Source: Hyphomonas chukchiensis (GTDB lineage: Bacteria > Pseudomonadota > Alphaproteobacteria > Caulobacterales > Hyphomonadaceae). Taken from it: a DNA stretch of 64,000 nucleotides. The notes below the pieces were generated by a model. That model was not told the DNA's origin, did not search any database, and was given only the letters and a program-made list of their open reading frames with translations. Every line of letters starts with the position of its first letter. Positions within the stretch are counted from its first letter, which is position 1. Positions 8,602 to 17,077 of this stretch are shown piece by piece. The DNA lies in NCBI RefSeq assembly GCF_000682695.1, contig NZ_AWFG01000001.1, forward strand, positions 124,001 through 188,000. Reading direction: 5' to 3'. The position numbers and the translations under genes were made by a program.

Positions 8602-9702
8602 CTACTCGCTGCCATACCATGCGCTGAGACAACCCTGACGCGCGCCATAGGTGGCGGCCTTGTCGAGACAGGCCTGATAATGGCCGGGGCCGCGCTCATA
8701 GAAGAACTGGTCTGCCGCCGTCCACTCGCGCCGCAAGGTGTTGGGCGCGCGATAGGTCGGCACCACTTCCCGGCGCGATGGAGGGGCCGGCGCATCGGCG
8801 GTGTCATCCGCCGCGCTCGCAGCCTGTTCGGCAGCCTCGCGCGCGCGCAGCGCCTGCTCCTGGCGCAGGATCTGGCCGCCATAGGCAATCATCAGCTGGC
8901 GGTCGAAGTCATACCGGCCCCGCTCGGCCCGTATCCGCTTGTCCATAGCCCCGCCGACCCAGTGCTCCATCTCGTCCGGCGCAGTGGAATCATATCTGGC
9001 GTGCCATTCGGCCGCCTGCGCGCCATAGGCCGCCAGCATGTCGTCCCGGCAATTCATCCAGGCGAAGACTTTCTCGAAAGCCGCTCCTGTCTGCCGCAAG
9101 GCATCCCAGCCCATCGTATCGATCGTCTTTGACTGGCTCATGGGGGGCTGGTAGGCGGGGCTTGGTCCGCAGGGCGTCGCAAAGTCGAGGACGGTGTAAT
9201 AATCGGCCCAGCCACGCGCGATGCCCACGCCCTTTGCCGCCGTATCCACATAGGGCTTCATGGTCACCGTATTGACCGACAGGAAGGGAAAGGCCTCTTC
9301 GCTCCGATAAGTCAGCTCTTCCCAGGCTTCATCGCCCGCCCGGCAAATGCCTGCCTCCCCGGGTTGTTCGAATGCAACGACCTGCGACTGCTGCGATGAC
9401 GTGACCGCGATCCCCAGCACTTTCGCAGGCTTGTACCCGGCCGACCGGATGGCCGCCACCGCCGCATCTCTGAAAATGGGCGAGGTGCACTCGGCCGAGA
9501 TATCCCTGATCTTGCCCGACCGGCCGACCTTGAACTGCGTCCGGCAGCACCCGCTCAGCCCCTCGCGCGCCGCCGGATCCGGGATCACGGGCACGATGGC
9601 GCCGTCCACGACGGGTGGCGACATTTGCGCCTGCCCCGGCTGCGCCCCGACCGCGCAGGCGACAAGGACGGCGGCGGCGAATGCCGTTGCGTTCCACTTC
9701 AT
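8602..9702 (-). CDS. Secreted protein with TonB C-terminal-like domain
   Basis: A 366-residue exported protein (signal peptide about residues 1-25, ending GQPAQA-like AQPGQAQ). Residues 50-95 (QFKVGRSGKIRDISAECTSP, then DAAVAAIRSAGYKPA) match the energy-transducer TonB C-terminal fold, as often found in Hyphomonadaceae and sphingomonad secreted proteins. The C-terminal 250 residues contain scattered cysteines, a helical Ala-rich stretch near 285-300 and a conserved-looking CLSAWYGSE end. There is no transmembrane anchor, so it is not TonB itself. Function unknown; co-transcribed with a GNAT protein. Confidence 0.75.
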   Translation of the reverse strand: MKWNATAFAAAVLVACAVGAQPGQAQMSPPVVDGAIVPVIPDPAAREGLSGCCRTQFKVGRSGKIRDISAECTSPIFRDAAVAAIRSAGYKPAKVLGIAVTSSQQSQVVAFEQPGEAGICRAGDEAWEELTYRSEEAFPFLSVNTVTMKPYVDTAAKGVGIARGWADYYTVLDFATPCGPSPAYQPPMSQSKTIDTMGWDALRQTGAAFEKVFAWMNCRDDMLAAYGAQAAEWHARYDSTAPDEMEHWVGGAMDKRIRAERGRYDFDRQLMIAYGGQILRQEQALRAREAAEQAASAADDTADAPAPPSRREVVPTYRAPNTLRREWTAADQFFYERGPGHYQACLDKAATYGARQGCLSAWYGSE

Positions 9703-9939
9703 CGGCGCGTCTCCGTTGGTCTTCCATCCAGTTAGTCTGATTTTCAGCGCGCGTCCGTTTCATAAAAGTCACGCACCGCTAAATAGGAGAGGCTATGCCC
9801 GCGCGCGGCCCTGCCTCACCGGATTCGGATGGGAGGAATCTCACAGCAAAGCCAGCGCTGCGCAAGGCGCACCGAGGTCAAGTCCTCATCCCCTTTCACA
9901 GTGATTGACCTTTGCGGAATTCACGCCCAAAGCGTGAAC

Positions 9940-11193
9940 ATGACCGACTCTCCCGCCTCCCGGAAACACGGCAAGAACGCGTTTTTCTTCGTCCTCGTAA
10001 CGGTCGCAATCGATATGCTGGGCTTCGGCCTGATCATTCCGGTTGTGCCGAGCCTTGTGCAGGAAATGCTGCATGTCCCGCCTGAGGACGCCACGCTCTG
10101 GCTCGGTATGCTGGCCGCCACCTATGCCCTGATGAATTTCATCTTCGGGCCTGTCGTCGGCGCGCTGTCTGACCGGTTCGGCCGGCGTCTTGTCCTGCTC
10201 GTGTCGATTGGCACGCTGGTCGTGGATTTCCTGATCATGGGCATTGCCGGATCGATCTGGCTGCTCTTCATCGGTCGCGCCCTGTCCGGTATTTCCGGCG
10301 CCACCTATTCCACCGCGAATGCCTATATCGCCGACGTTACCGAGCCGGCAAATCGCGGCAAGGCCTTCGGCATGATCGGCGCCGCGTTCGGTTTCGGCTT
10401 CGTGTTCGGCCCGGTCATTGGTGGCTTCCTCGGCGAAATTAGCCCGCGGGCCCCCTTCTTTGCCGCCGCAGGCCTTGCGGCCGTCAATTTCTGCTACGGC
10501 CTCTTCGTGCTGCCGGAATCGCTGGCGCCTGAAGACCGCCGGCCGTTCGACATCAAGCGCGCCAATCCGTTCGGGGCCGTAAAGCATTTCTCCAAGCTGC
10601 CGCATATTGCCTGGTTCCTCGTGGCCGCCGGCATCTTCTTCCTCGCGCATACCGTGTTTCCGGGCACCTGGTCAGTGCATGGCGAGATCCGCTATGACTG
10701 GAGCCCGAAGCAGATCGGCTTCTCGCTCGGCCTCGTCGGCATTGGTGCTGCCGTCGTGCAGGCCGGCCTCATGGGCATGATCCTGAAACGGCTCGGCACC
10801 GTGCGGACGGCGCTGCTGGGCATGGGCACCAGCATTGTTTCGCTGACCGCCTTTGCCTTCGCGGAACAGGGCTGGATGGTCTATGCCATCATCCCCCTCG
10901 GTGCGCTTGGCGGCGTCACCGGGCCGTCCATCAATTCGCTGATGTCGACCCTGACGCCCCGCAATGCGCAGGGCGAACTGCAAGGCGCCAGTTCCAGCCT
11001 GAACTCGCTCGCCATGATCATCGGGCCGCTGACCATGAATGGCGCGCTCTACTGGTTCACACGCGAGAATGCGCCGGTGCATTTCGGCGGCGCGGCATTC
11101 CTGCTGGCGGCCGTGCTCACCGTCGTGGCCATCGTGCCCTTCCTGCGCGGCGTACGGGAGAACCGCTCGGCGATTCCGGCAGCGGCGGAATAG
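9940..11193 (+). CDS. TetA-like major facilitator superfamily efflux transporter
   Basis: A 417-residue transporter with about 12 membrane helices. The first helix begins VTVAIDMLGFGLIIPVVPSL, and motif A is GALSDRFGRRLVLL, both typical of the TetA/DHA1 group; the GYCYGLFVLPESL-like segment (NFCYGLFVLPESL) before the central loop is another family mark. It probably exports small drugs by proton antiport; tetracycline as substrate is not established. Start chosen at ATG 9940 because upstream residues are non-homologous and not hydrophobic, although no strong ribosome binding site is visible. The 237 bp upstream (9703-9939) hold no gene. Confidence 0.9.
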   Translation: MTDSPASRKHGKNAFFFVLVTVAIDMLGFGLIIPVVPSLVQEMLHVPPEDATLWLGMLAATYALMNFIFGPVVGALSDRFGRRLVLLVSIGTLVVDFLIMGIAGSIWLLFIGRALSGISGATYSTANAYIADVTEPANRGKAFGMIGAAFGFGFVFGPVIGGFLGEISPRAPFFAAAGLAAVNFCYGLFVLPESLAPEDRRPFDIKRANPFGAVKHFSKLPHIAWFLVAAGIFFLAHTVFPGTWSVHGEIRYDWSPKQIGFSLGLVGIGAAVVQAGLMGMILKRLGTVRTALLGMGTSIVSLTAFAFAEQGWMVYAIIPLGALGGVTGPSINSLMSTLTPRNAQGELQGASSSLNSLAMIIGPLTMNGALYWFTRENAPVHFGGAAFLLAAVLTVVAIVPFLRGVRENRSAIPAAAE

Positions 11194-11210
11194 AAAGGGC
11201 GTCCCGGGCG

Positions 11211-11495
11211 CTAGGCCCTGCGCTTCACCAGCATGCCGGCGATCAGGCCAAGCACACTGCCACCCACCCCGCCTGACAGCAGGCTGTTGACGATATTCTT
11301 CGGCGCGGTCGCACCGGCCGCTGCGTCACCCAGCAACTGCACATTCGCTGCATCAAGACCGTAATGCGTCGCGATTCCGCCGATGATGCCGCCAAGAATC
11401 CCCCCGACGCTACTGCCACCCGTCAGCTTTGAAATGATAGGACCAAGCACCGCGCCACCGACAGCGCTCAGAATAAGCGATAGATATTGTTCCAT
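11211..11495 (-). CDS. Small Gly-rich membrane protein
   Basis: A 94-residue protein with two Gly-rich hydrophobic segments (about 5-45 and 70-92) and a basic end VKRRA. The composition resembles glycine-zipper or GlsB/DUF-type small membrane proteins. Its repeated GG and GGIIGG patterns could mediate helix packing. No function can be assigned. It is convergent with the MFS gene (17 bp gap) and divergent from gmhB. Confidence 0.7.
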   Translation of the reverse strand: MEQYLSLILSAVGGAVLGPIISKLTGGSSVGGILGGIIGGIATHYGLDAANVQLLGDAAAGATAPKNIVNSLLSGGVGGSVLGLIAGMLVKRRA

Positions 11496-11640
11496 TGGTT
11501 TTGCCCTCCCATGGGTCTTGCTGGAGGCTATTTACGGCCCCTCTAGATAGAGACAACGTCTTTTCAGCAGAGAGGTCCAGCCGTTTCGCCCCAGCGGCAA
11601 GTGTTGCAAGTTCGGCTGCGCGCGGGCAAAGAACGCCAAG

Positions 11641-12171
11641 ATGACCTCCCAGCGTCCTGCCCTCTTCCTCGACCGTGACGGCGTGATCAACGTCGACAAG
11701 GGCTATGTCAGCCAGGTGGCAGACTTCGAATGGATTGAAGGCGCGGCCAAGACAATCGCGGCCTTCAAGGCCCGTGGCTGGTTCGTATTCGTCGTCACCA
11801 ACCAGTCGGGAATCGCCCGTGACTATTACTCCGAGCATGACATGCACACGCTGCATGAATGGATGCAGGAACGCCTCGCCGAGCAGGGCGCCGCGATCGA
11901 CCGGATCTATTACTGCCCCTATCATGACGAAGGCGAAAACCCGCGCTACCGGCGCGACAGTTTCGACCGCAAGCCCAAGCCCGGCATGCTGCTGAAGGCC
12001 ATGGCGGACTTTCCCGTGAAGCGCGAATCCTCATTCCTGATCGGCGACAAGCAGACCGACATCGACGCCGCAAAAGCGGCTGGCGTGGCAGGCTTCCTGT
12101 TCAATGGCGGCGATCTCTTCCAGTTTGCCGAATGGACGCTCGCCGGCTTCGAGGAAGGCAATCGCGGATGA
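11641..12171 (+). CDS. gmhB: HAD-IIIA phosphatase, GmhB-like (D-glycero-heptose-bisphosphate phosphatase)
   Basis: A 176-residue HAD phosphatase. Catalytic DRDGV (D11, D13), motif II in VVTNQSGIARDYY, the KPKPGML loop and the GDKQTD motif III are all in place. GmhB removes the 7-phosphate from heptose-1,7-bisphosphate on the way to ADP-heptose for LPS. The structural zinc loop of E. coli GmhB uses CxH plus CxC; here YYCPYH keeps the first pair but the second reads DSFD, so the zinc site looks incomplete. No other heptose genes are nearby. The stop overlaps the start of the racemase gene in ATGA. Confidence 0.85.
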   Translation: MTSQRPALFLDRDGVINVDKGYVSQVADFEWIEGAAKTIAAFKARGWFVFVVTNQSGIARDYYSEHDMHTLHEWMQERLAEQGAAIDRIYYCPYHDEGENPRYRRDSFDRKPKPGMLLKAMADFPVKRESSFLIGDKQTDIDAAKAAGVAGFLFNGGDLFQFAEWTLAGFEEGNRG

Positions 12172-12860
12172 AACCGATCGGCATCATCGGCGGCATGGGG
12201 CCAGCCTCGACGGTCATCTATTACGAAACCCTCTGCCAGCTTGCCCGCAACCGTTACGGCGGCAATGCCAGCGCGCGCGTTATCATCGATGCGCTCGACT
12301 TCGGCGAGGTGCAGGCCCTGCAACAGGCCGGTGAATGGGACGAAGCAGGCCGCCAACTCGCCGCTTCCGGCAGGCGCCTCGAACAGGCGGGCGCAGGCCT
12401 CATCCTCCTCGCCACTAACACGATGCACAAGGTTGCTGCGCCGCTGGAGGCAGCTCTCAAAGTGCCGTTCGTGCATATCGTGGACGCGACGGCCGCCCGC
12501 CTCACCGCCGACGGCCGCACCGCCCCCGCCCTGCTCGGCACGCGCTACACAATGGAAGAGCCCTTCTATCCGAACCATTTCGCCGGGGCTTTCGGCGCGC
12601 CGCCCTTGATTCCCGATACGCCTGAGCGTGACGACATCCACCGCATCATCTTCGACGATCTCGTCAAAGGCATCGTGACGCCGGAAACGACGCGCCGCTA
12701 TATCGAGATTGTTGGGGCATTGGCCACGCGCGGCGCGGACAGCGTCATCCTCGGCTGCACCGAGATCGGCCTTGTCCTCAATGCCGCCAACAGTCCCCTC
12801 CCCGTCTATGACAGCGCCCGCATCCATTGCGAGACGGCGATGGAACTGGCCTGCGCCTAG
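12168..12860 (+). CDS. Aspartate/glutamate racemase family protein (YgeA-like)
   Basis: A 230-residue racemase of the aspartate/glutamate superfamily. Start chosen at ATG 12168, overlapping the gmhB stop. The N-terminal GIIGGMGPAST motif and the second catalytic cysteine in LGCTEIGL (C197) are conserved. The first catalytic position, usually Cys in PCNT, is Thr (T83 in LATNTMH). The T83/C197 pair is the same as in E. coli YgeA, an L-Asp/Glu-specific racemase, so the reaction may be one-directional. Coupling to gmhB suggests an envelope or peptidoglycan link, which is inference. Confidence 0.88.
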   Translation: MKPIGIIGGMGPASTVIYYETLCQLARNRYGGNASARVIIDALDFGEVQALQQAGEWDEAGRQLAASGRRLEQAGAGLILLATNTMHKVAAPLEAALKVPFVHIVDATAARLTADGRTAPALLGTRYTMEEPFYPNHFAGAFGAPPLIPDTPERDDIHRIIFDDLVKGIVTPETTRRYIEIVGALATRGADSVILGCTEIGLVLNAANSPLPVYDSARIHCETAMELACA

Positions 12861-13294
12861 ACCGGCGTCAGCGTTTTCGGATCAATCCCGCCCATCCGGC
12901 ACACTTCCTTCCACTCCGATGCCAGCACAGGCTGCACCGAAAGGCGGAAGGATTTCACGAGGCTCATCTCTTCGAGTTTCGGGTTCGCTTTCACATCCTT
13001 CAGAGTCACGGGCTTGGGCATGTCGGCCAGTGCACGGATATGCACGCAGTCCCAGCGCTCATCATCGGTCGTGCTGTCCGGCGCGCTGAGCGCACAGACC
13101 TCTGCAATGCCGACCACCTCCAGCCCCTTGTTGGAATGATAGAAGAAGACCTGGTCACCCAGCTTCATGTCGCGCATGAAATTGCGCGCCGTATAGTTTC
13201 GGATGCCGGACCATTCCTCGCCCGCCTTGCCTTTGGCCTTCTGCTGTTCCCAGCTCCAGGCGTCGGGTTCGGACTTCATCAGCCAATACTTCAT
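12857..13294 (-). CDS. EVE domain protein
   Basis: A 145-residue single-domain EVE (PUA-like) protein. Start chosen at ATG 13294; the N-terminus MKYWLMKSEPDAWSWEQQ is the canonical EVE opening. Aromatic residues in GIRNYTARNFMRDM and the VFFYHSNKG strand would form the pocket for a modified base. EVE proteins are thought to bind modified nucleotides in RNA or DNA; the ligand here is unknown. Its stop overlaps the stop of the convergent racemase gene by two bases. Confidence 0.93.
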   Translation of the reverse strand: MKYWLMKSEPDAWSWEQQKAKGKAGEEWSGIRNYTARNFMRDMKLGDQVFFYHSNKGLEVVGIAEVCALSAPDSTTDDERWDCVHIRALADMPKPVTLKDVKANPKLEEMSLVKSFRLSVQPVLASEWKEVCRMGGIDPKTLTPV

Positions 13295-13364
13295 CTCTGT
13301 CTCCGGAATTGCCGTGCCCGCCTGATCTAGGCGGCGCTGCCCTTCACGTCCACCCGTGAGGCCG

Positions 13365-14183
13365 TCAGGCAAGCTGCGCCAGTGCAGCCCGCACGAGCCG
13401 GTCATGATCGGGCCAGCCCTTATAGTCAGCCAATGCTGGGTCAATGCCATCCCACGCAGCCTCGAAGGCCTGCCTGTGCGCAGCGTCCGGCAAGGCAGCG
13501 CTCAGCGGGTCGATACAGACGCGAATGGTGAACACGACTGCTCCGGTCTCCGGCAGTTTGGAAATCGTCTGCCGCTCGACCCGCAGGTGCAGCAGTTCCA
13601 GCGCCGCATCTTCAGGCGCCGTGCGGGCCATGGCCTTCAGCGGCTCGCTGCTCGGCGTGAAGCGCGAAGACCCTGCCTGGACCGTCCAGTTGAACCGCTC
13701 CAGCACATGGCCCGGTCGCAAGCCGTCAAACATGCGGGCAATGCGGTTCACAAGGCCCGGATTGGCGTTCGGCACCGGCCCGTGCAGGCCCGTCAGCGGC
13801 TCGCCGATCTTGTCTGCCAGCGACCAGAATGTCGGCGCAACGAGGCTCGCGGCGCGCAAGGTCCACAAGCCATCCGCATTGGGCATCAGCAGGCAGAAAT
13901 CATCCGAAACCCGCGCCGCTGCCATCTCGAGCGGGCTTTCCCAGATATCCTCGCCCATCCCGGTCACCGCTAGCACGGCGCCCGCCAGTTCCTCAATCAC
14001 GGCAGGAATACCTGTATCCGCGAACACGAGGTCACGGTGCGTGCGCATCAGCACGGTCTTGGCCGGCAACCAGGCAGCCGCCTCGGTATCGGGCACCAGC
14101 CAGCGTTCGGTATCAATGGGGGCAAGGCCGGGCGCGAGACTCGGCGGCCCTGCAAGATATGGCAGGTAGGGTGGAATACGCAT
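13365..14183 (-). CDS. DUF3445 heme-dependent oxidative N-demethylase-like protein
   Basis: A 272-residue protein matching the DUF3445 / heme-dependent oxidative N-demethylase alpha-subunit family: the N-terminal MRIPPYLPYLAGPP..LAPGLAPI pattern, the EDFCLLMPNADG-like segment DDFCLLMPNADGLWTL, the HGPVPN motif near residue 134 and the C-terminal RVERQTISKLPETGAVVFTI segment. Characterised members bind heme and remove methyl groups from amines such as dimethylamine or methylated arginine. It precedes nothing of known pathway here and is 5 bp downstream of the methyltransferase gene on the same strand, so the two form an operon. Confidence 0.88.
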   Translation of the reverse strand: MRIPPYLPYLAGPPSLAPGLAPIDTERWLVPDTEAAAWLPAKTVLMRTHRDLVFADTGIPAVIEELAGAVLAVTGMGEDIWESPLEMAAARVSDDFCLLMPNADGLWTLRAASLVAPTFWSLADKIGEPLTGLHGPVPNANPGLVNRIARMFDGLRPGHVLERFNWTVQAGSSRFTPSSEPLKAMARTAPEDAALELLHLRVERQTISKLPETGAVVFTIRVCIDPLSAALPDAAHRQAFEAAWDGIDPALADYKGWPDHDRLVRAALAQLA

Positions 14184-14188
14184 GTGTA

Positions 14189-14815
14189 TCAGGCCGCGCG
14201 GGCAGCGCCCCAGCTAACGAAGCCGGCCACTTTCGGCGTGGATGGCAGGTACATGGTTTCTGCCTCCTCCAGCCGGAAACCGGATTCGGTAAACAGCGCA
14301 GCCACATCGCGCGTCAAATGGCATCCACCTGCCAAGGGCTTCCAGACAGGTTCGATCCGGCGCTGCCACTTTGCGACGCTTTCATCCGGCGCCAAGCCAT
14401 GCTCGGAGAACAGGATTCGTCCCTCGGGCTTCAGTACACGGCGCGTCTCGGCCAGTGCAGCGCGCCAGTCAGGGATCGTGCAAAGAACGAATGTGATGAC
14501 AGCCGTATCGACGGAATTATCTTCCAGCGGAATGGCTTCCGCGCCCGTCTCCAGGAATTCGATATGGTTGCCAAAGCCGAGTGCGCCCGCCTCACGGCGC
14601 GCCTTCACCAGCATGCCGGGCGATGGTTCCAGCGCATAGAGATGCTCAACCTTGCTGGCATCATACATGGCGAAATTCGTGCCCGACCCGCAGCCGAGTT
14701 CCAGCACGCGGCCCTCCGCCTTCGGAACGACCTTCTCGCGCTGTTTCATGATCGGCTTGGTGCCGCAGGCGCAGGCGATCAGGTTGGGGACAACATAGCG
14801 CTCCCAGGGGTTCAT
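14189..14815 (-). CDS. Class I SAM-dependent methyltransferase
   Basis: A 208-residue methyltransferase with the SAM-binding motif VLELGCGSGTN (about 37-47), an acidic end of strand beta-2 in YALEPS, and motif IV near TAVITFVLC. The N-terminal MNPWERYVVPNLIACACGTK and HLTRDVAALFTESGF resemble the METTL7/UbiE-like group. Substrate unknown. The start codon overlaps the stop of the upstream membrane protein gene (ATGA at 14812-14815), so translation is coupled; the DUF3445 gene follows after 5 bp. Confidence 0.9.
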   Translation of the reverse strand: MNPWERYVVPNLIACACGTKPIMKQREKVVPKAEGRVLELGCGSGTNFAMYDASKVEHLYALEPSPGMLVKARREAGALGFGNHIEFLETGAEAIPLEDNSVDTAVITFVLCTIPDWRAALAETRRVLKPEGRILFSEHGLAPDESVAKWQRRIEPVWKPLAGGCHLTRDVAALFTESGFRLEEAETMYLPSTPKVAGFVSWGAARAA

Positions 14816-15531
14816 TGCGCGCTGCCCCCGGTCGACTGGAAGCCCGGATAGGCGCCCTTTTGAATCAGAGTCTTGGTGGCCTCGGTCGGGCGCGCCACAA
14901 GGGCGTCCTGCGTGATATTCACATTGTATTCGAACCCGTCGCCCATTGGCTGATAGGTCGCCGAGCCGTATTGCGCATCAATGCCGAAACGCGGACCTTC
15001 CTTTTCGGCCAGCGCATGCACGTCGAGGCCGGGATTCTGCGTCAGGGCGATGCCGTTCGTCTGCGCCTCCGTTACAGCGTCAGACGAAAAGCGCTTGGCT
15101 TCGCGTCCTTCGATATAGTCAAGGCGGTAGATTGAATCATAGCCGAGCATGTTCGCCACAGGCTGGAACTTGATGACCTGCGCGCCGATCTCGAACTGGT
15201 TGCCCTTCAGGATCGGCTGCGCGCCCGTTGCCTCAAGCAGCTTCTGGCCATCGGAAAAAGTGACATCGACCTTGTACGTGTCCGGCGCGCCCTGAACGGC
15301 GGCAAACTTGATATTGGCCACATCGCGCTCGTAGGTCAGGCGCTTGTAGGTCTGCAGGTTGAGGCCTGCAAAGGCCACCACACCCGCGATACCGAGGAAG
15401 CCGACGCCGAAGAACAGCCGCCCGCCGCCCGCCATGGGCTTCAATTGCGCGAGTTTGCCGAAGCCTGCGAACAGCAGCATCAGGCCAATGACACCTGCCA
15501 CAGCAGGCAAAATCCACCAGATCAGTCCCAT
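14812..15531 (-). CDS. Membrane-anchored protein of unknown function
   Basis: A 239-residue protein with two N-terminal membrane helices (about 3-25 and 42-60) and a long C-terminal soluble domain, probably periplasmic. The soluble part begins NLQTYKRLTYERDVANIKF and contains conserved-looking KFQPVANMLGYDSIYRLDYIEGR. I recognise this as a widespread proteobacterial membrane protein, but not one with a known role. It starts the three-gene operon with the methyltransferase and DUF3445 proteins. Confidence 0.78.
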   Translation of the reverse strand: MGLIWWILPAVAGVIGLMLLFAGFGKLAQLKPMAGGGRLFFGVGFLGIAGVVAFAGLNLQTYKRLTYERDVANIKFAAVQGAPDTYKVDVTFSDGQKLLEATGAQPILKGNQFEIGAQVIKFQPVANMLGYDSIYRLDYIEGREAKRFSSDAVTEAQTNGIALTQNPGLDVHALAEKEGPRFGIDAQYGSATYQPMGDGFEYNVNITQDALVARPTEATKTLIQKGAYPGFQSTGGSAQ

Positions 15532-15658
15532 TCAGCTTCTCCCTTTGCGGTTCGTGGCCTGCATCCCTCAGCCAGCCGCATCAACCCACACCTATATCAT
15601 CTTCATGGCACGTGTTTAGCAAGCCGGTGCATACGCGATGCAGCCGTTCTTGTCAGGG

Positions 15659-16453
15659 TTAAACGGTCATTGCGCCCCATGCGTTCCACGCAACATAGGC
15701 TGCAACGACAAGGATCATGACCGCAAAGGCCGACCGGGCCGTCCGTACGCGCGACTTCAGCAGACGGGAAATCCCGATGCCCACCAGTCCGCCCACAGCC
15801 CCGCCGAGCAGCAACAGCAACACAAGGCGGCCATCAACGAGGCCGGACAGGGCATAATTCGCCGACGTTGCCGCCCCGAAAAGGGCAACGGAGACGAGCG
15901 AGGAAGCTGTCGCATTTGTCATGGTCATCCCTGCTGCCAGCATCAGGCCGGGCACGATCAGGAAACCCCCGCCAATCCCGAAGAAACCGGCCGCCATGCC
16001 AACCAGCAGGCCGAGGGGCGCCAGCCGCAGCATGATGGACCGTGTCAGGTGCACATCCGGATTGCCTGCGAAGGCCGGCTTGCGGAACATGGACAGTGCA
16101 ATCACTGCCATCGCCGCCGAGAAGGCCAGCAATAGCTGTGTTCCGTCCACCTGTTTCGCAATACTGGAACCGATGATCGATCCGGCAAAGCCCGACAGTG
16201 CGAACACGATCGCGCAGGGCCATTTCACATTGCCTCCGCGCCAGTGGCCAATCAGGCTGAACAGCGCAATCGCCGCCACCGCTGCGGCAGACGTGCCGAT
16301 GGCCACATGCGGATCCCTGACCCCCACGACATAGAGCAATAGCGGTGCGGCCAGCACCGAGCCCCCGCCGCCGAACGTGCCGAGGAACACGCCGATGATC
16401 GCACCGCTGATGATCGCGGCAATAATGATGTCGGGGGTGAGGGCGAAGGTCAT
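15659..16453 (-). CDS. Sulfite exporter TauE/SafE family permease
   Basis: A 264-residue permease with about eight membrane helices. Two Gly-rich repeats, GTFGGGGSVLAAPLLLYV (about 25-42) and AGFFGIGGGFLIVPGLML (about 160-177), are the TauE/SafE signature. It probably exports sulfite, thiosulfate or another sulfur anion produced by persulfide oxidation. Its start overlaps the stop of the rhodanese remnant (ATGA at 16450-16453), placing it in the BigR operon. Confidence 0.92.
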   Translation of the reverse strand: MTFALTPDIIIAAIISGAIIGVFLGTFGGGGSVLAAPLLLYVVGVRDPHVAIGTSAAAVAAIALFSLIGHWRGGNVKWPCAIVFALSGFAGSIIGSSIAKQVDGTQLLLAFSAAMAVIALSMFRKPAFAGNPDVHLTRSIMLRLAPLGLLVGMAAGFFGIGGGFLIVPGLMLAAGMTMTNATASSLVSVALFGAATSANYALSGLVDGRLVLLLLLGGAVGGLVGIGISRLLKSRVRTARSAFAVMILVVAAYVAWNAWGAMTV

Positions 16454-16692
16454 GATACTGATCCCGCCTTACGGTTCCACGGCATCACAGCCAGCACATG
16501 CGCCGTGCCGCACCAGCCGCTGATCCCGGCGAAAGTCAGCCCGGCCGTATCCACGCCCGACAGGGGCAGTGAAATGGCCCCGCCAATATGCTCGCGGCCA
16601 TATTCATCGGCCTCGCGTATATCGACGAGTTTCAGCTCACCGCTTTTGATACGGTCAGCAGCGGTTTGGGGGTCAAGTCCGGTCAGGGTCAT
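16450..16692 (-). pseudogene. Rhodanese-DUF2892 (YgaP-like) gene with in-frame internal deletion
   Basis: An 80-residue open frame. Residues 1-48 (LVDIREADEYGREHIGGAIS region) are the N-terminal half of a rhodanese. Residues from about 51 (GLTFAGISGWCGTAHVLAVM, then PWNR) match the extreme C-terminus of YgaP-type proteins, which have a rhodanese domain followed by a DUF2892 two-helix membrane domain. The catalytic Cys loop (HCxSGxRT) and the first membrane helix are missing, so sulfurtransferase activity should be lost. The frame stays open and both junctions with its neighbours are kept: it overlaps bigR by 20 bp and TauE by 4 bp. Full-length relatives are roughly twice this length. Confidence 0.75.
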
Positions 16693-17008
16693 CGAGCATC
16701 TCCGGGCAATAGATCGCCGCCAGCGTCATGATCACCTTGATCGCGGCCGGATCGGCAATTCTGTAATGGATCGACTGTCCCTCGCGCCGGTTCGCCACGA
16801 GATTTTCATCGCGCAGCACCGCTAGGTGTTGCGACAGGGCCGATTGCGACAGGCCGATATGGCCCTGTAACTCACTCACCGTCATTTCCCCTGCCCCGAG
16901 ACGGCAGAGAATCATCAGACGGTGTTCATTACCCATGCTCCGCAGCAGCCTAGCCGCCTCGGAAGCCTTGTCCCTGAAGAGGGCCGGATCGAGGAAAGTC
17001 ATTGTCAT
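16673..17008 (-). CDS. bigR: ArsR-family persulfide sensor BigR
   Basis: A 111-residue winged-helix regulator. The recognition helix region is LSQSALSQHLAVLRDENLV (about 53-71) with the wing GQSIHYRI. Two cysteines, C35 in MILCRL and C101 in AIYCPEM, sit where BigR/SqrR proteins form the persulfide-induced disulfide or polysulfide bridge that releases DNA. It should repress both its own operon and the divergent persulfide dioxygenase gene through the palindrome at 17015-17055. An alternative start (MTFLDP, ATG 17000-17002) is two codons in. Confidence 0.92.
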   Translation of the reverse strand: MTMTFLDPALFRDKASEAARLLRSMGNEHRLMILCRLGAGEMTVSELQGHIGLSQSALSQHLAVLRDENLVANRREGQSIHYRIADPAAIKVIMTLAAIYCPEMLDDPDRT

Positions 17009-17014
17009 GGGCCA

Positions 17015-17055
17015 TATATATTAGCTATTGCTAATTTAGCAATAACTAATATATA
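17015..17055. promoter_or_regulatory. BigR operator: 41-bp near-perfect palindrome
   Basis: The arms TATATATTAGCTATTGCTAA (17015-17034) and TTAGCAATAACTAATATATA (17036-17055) are complementary at 19 of 20 positions around a single central T. The AT-rich sequence lies in the 69-bp gap between bigR and the dioxygenase gene and contains TATATT/TATAAT-like -10 elements for both directions, so binding would block both promoters. This matches the AT-rich palindromes recognised by BigR in Xylella and Agrobacterium. Confidence 0.9.
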
Positions 17056-17077
17056 CCCTCGTGAAAGGAGCCAAAAA

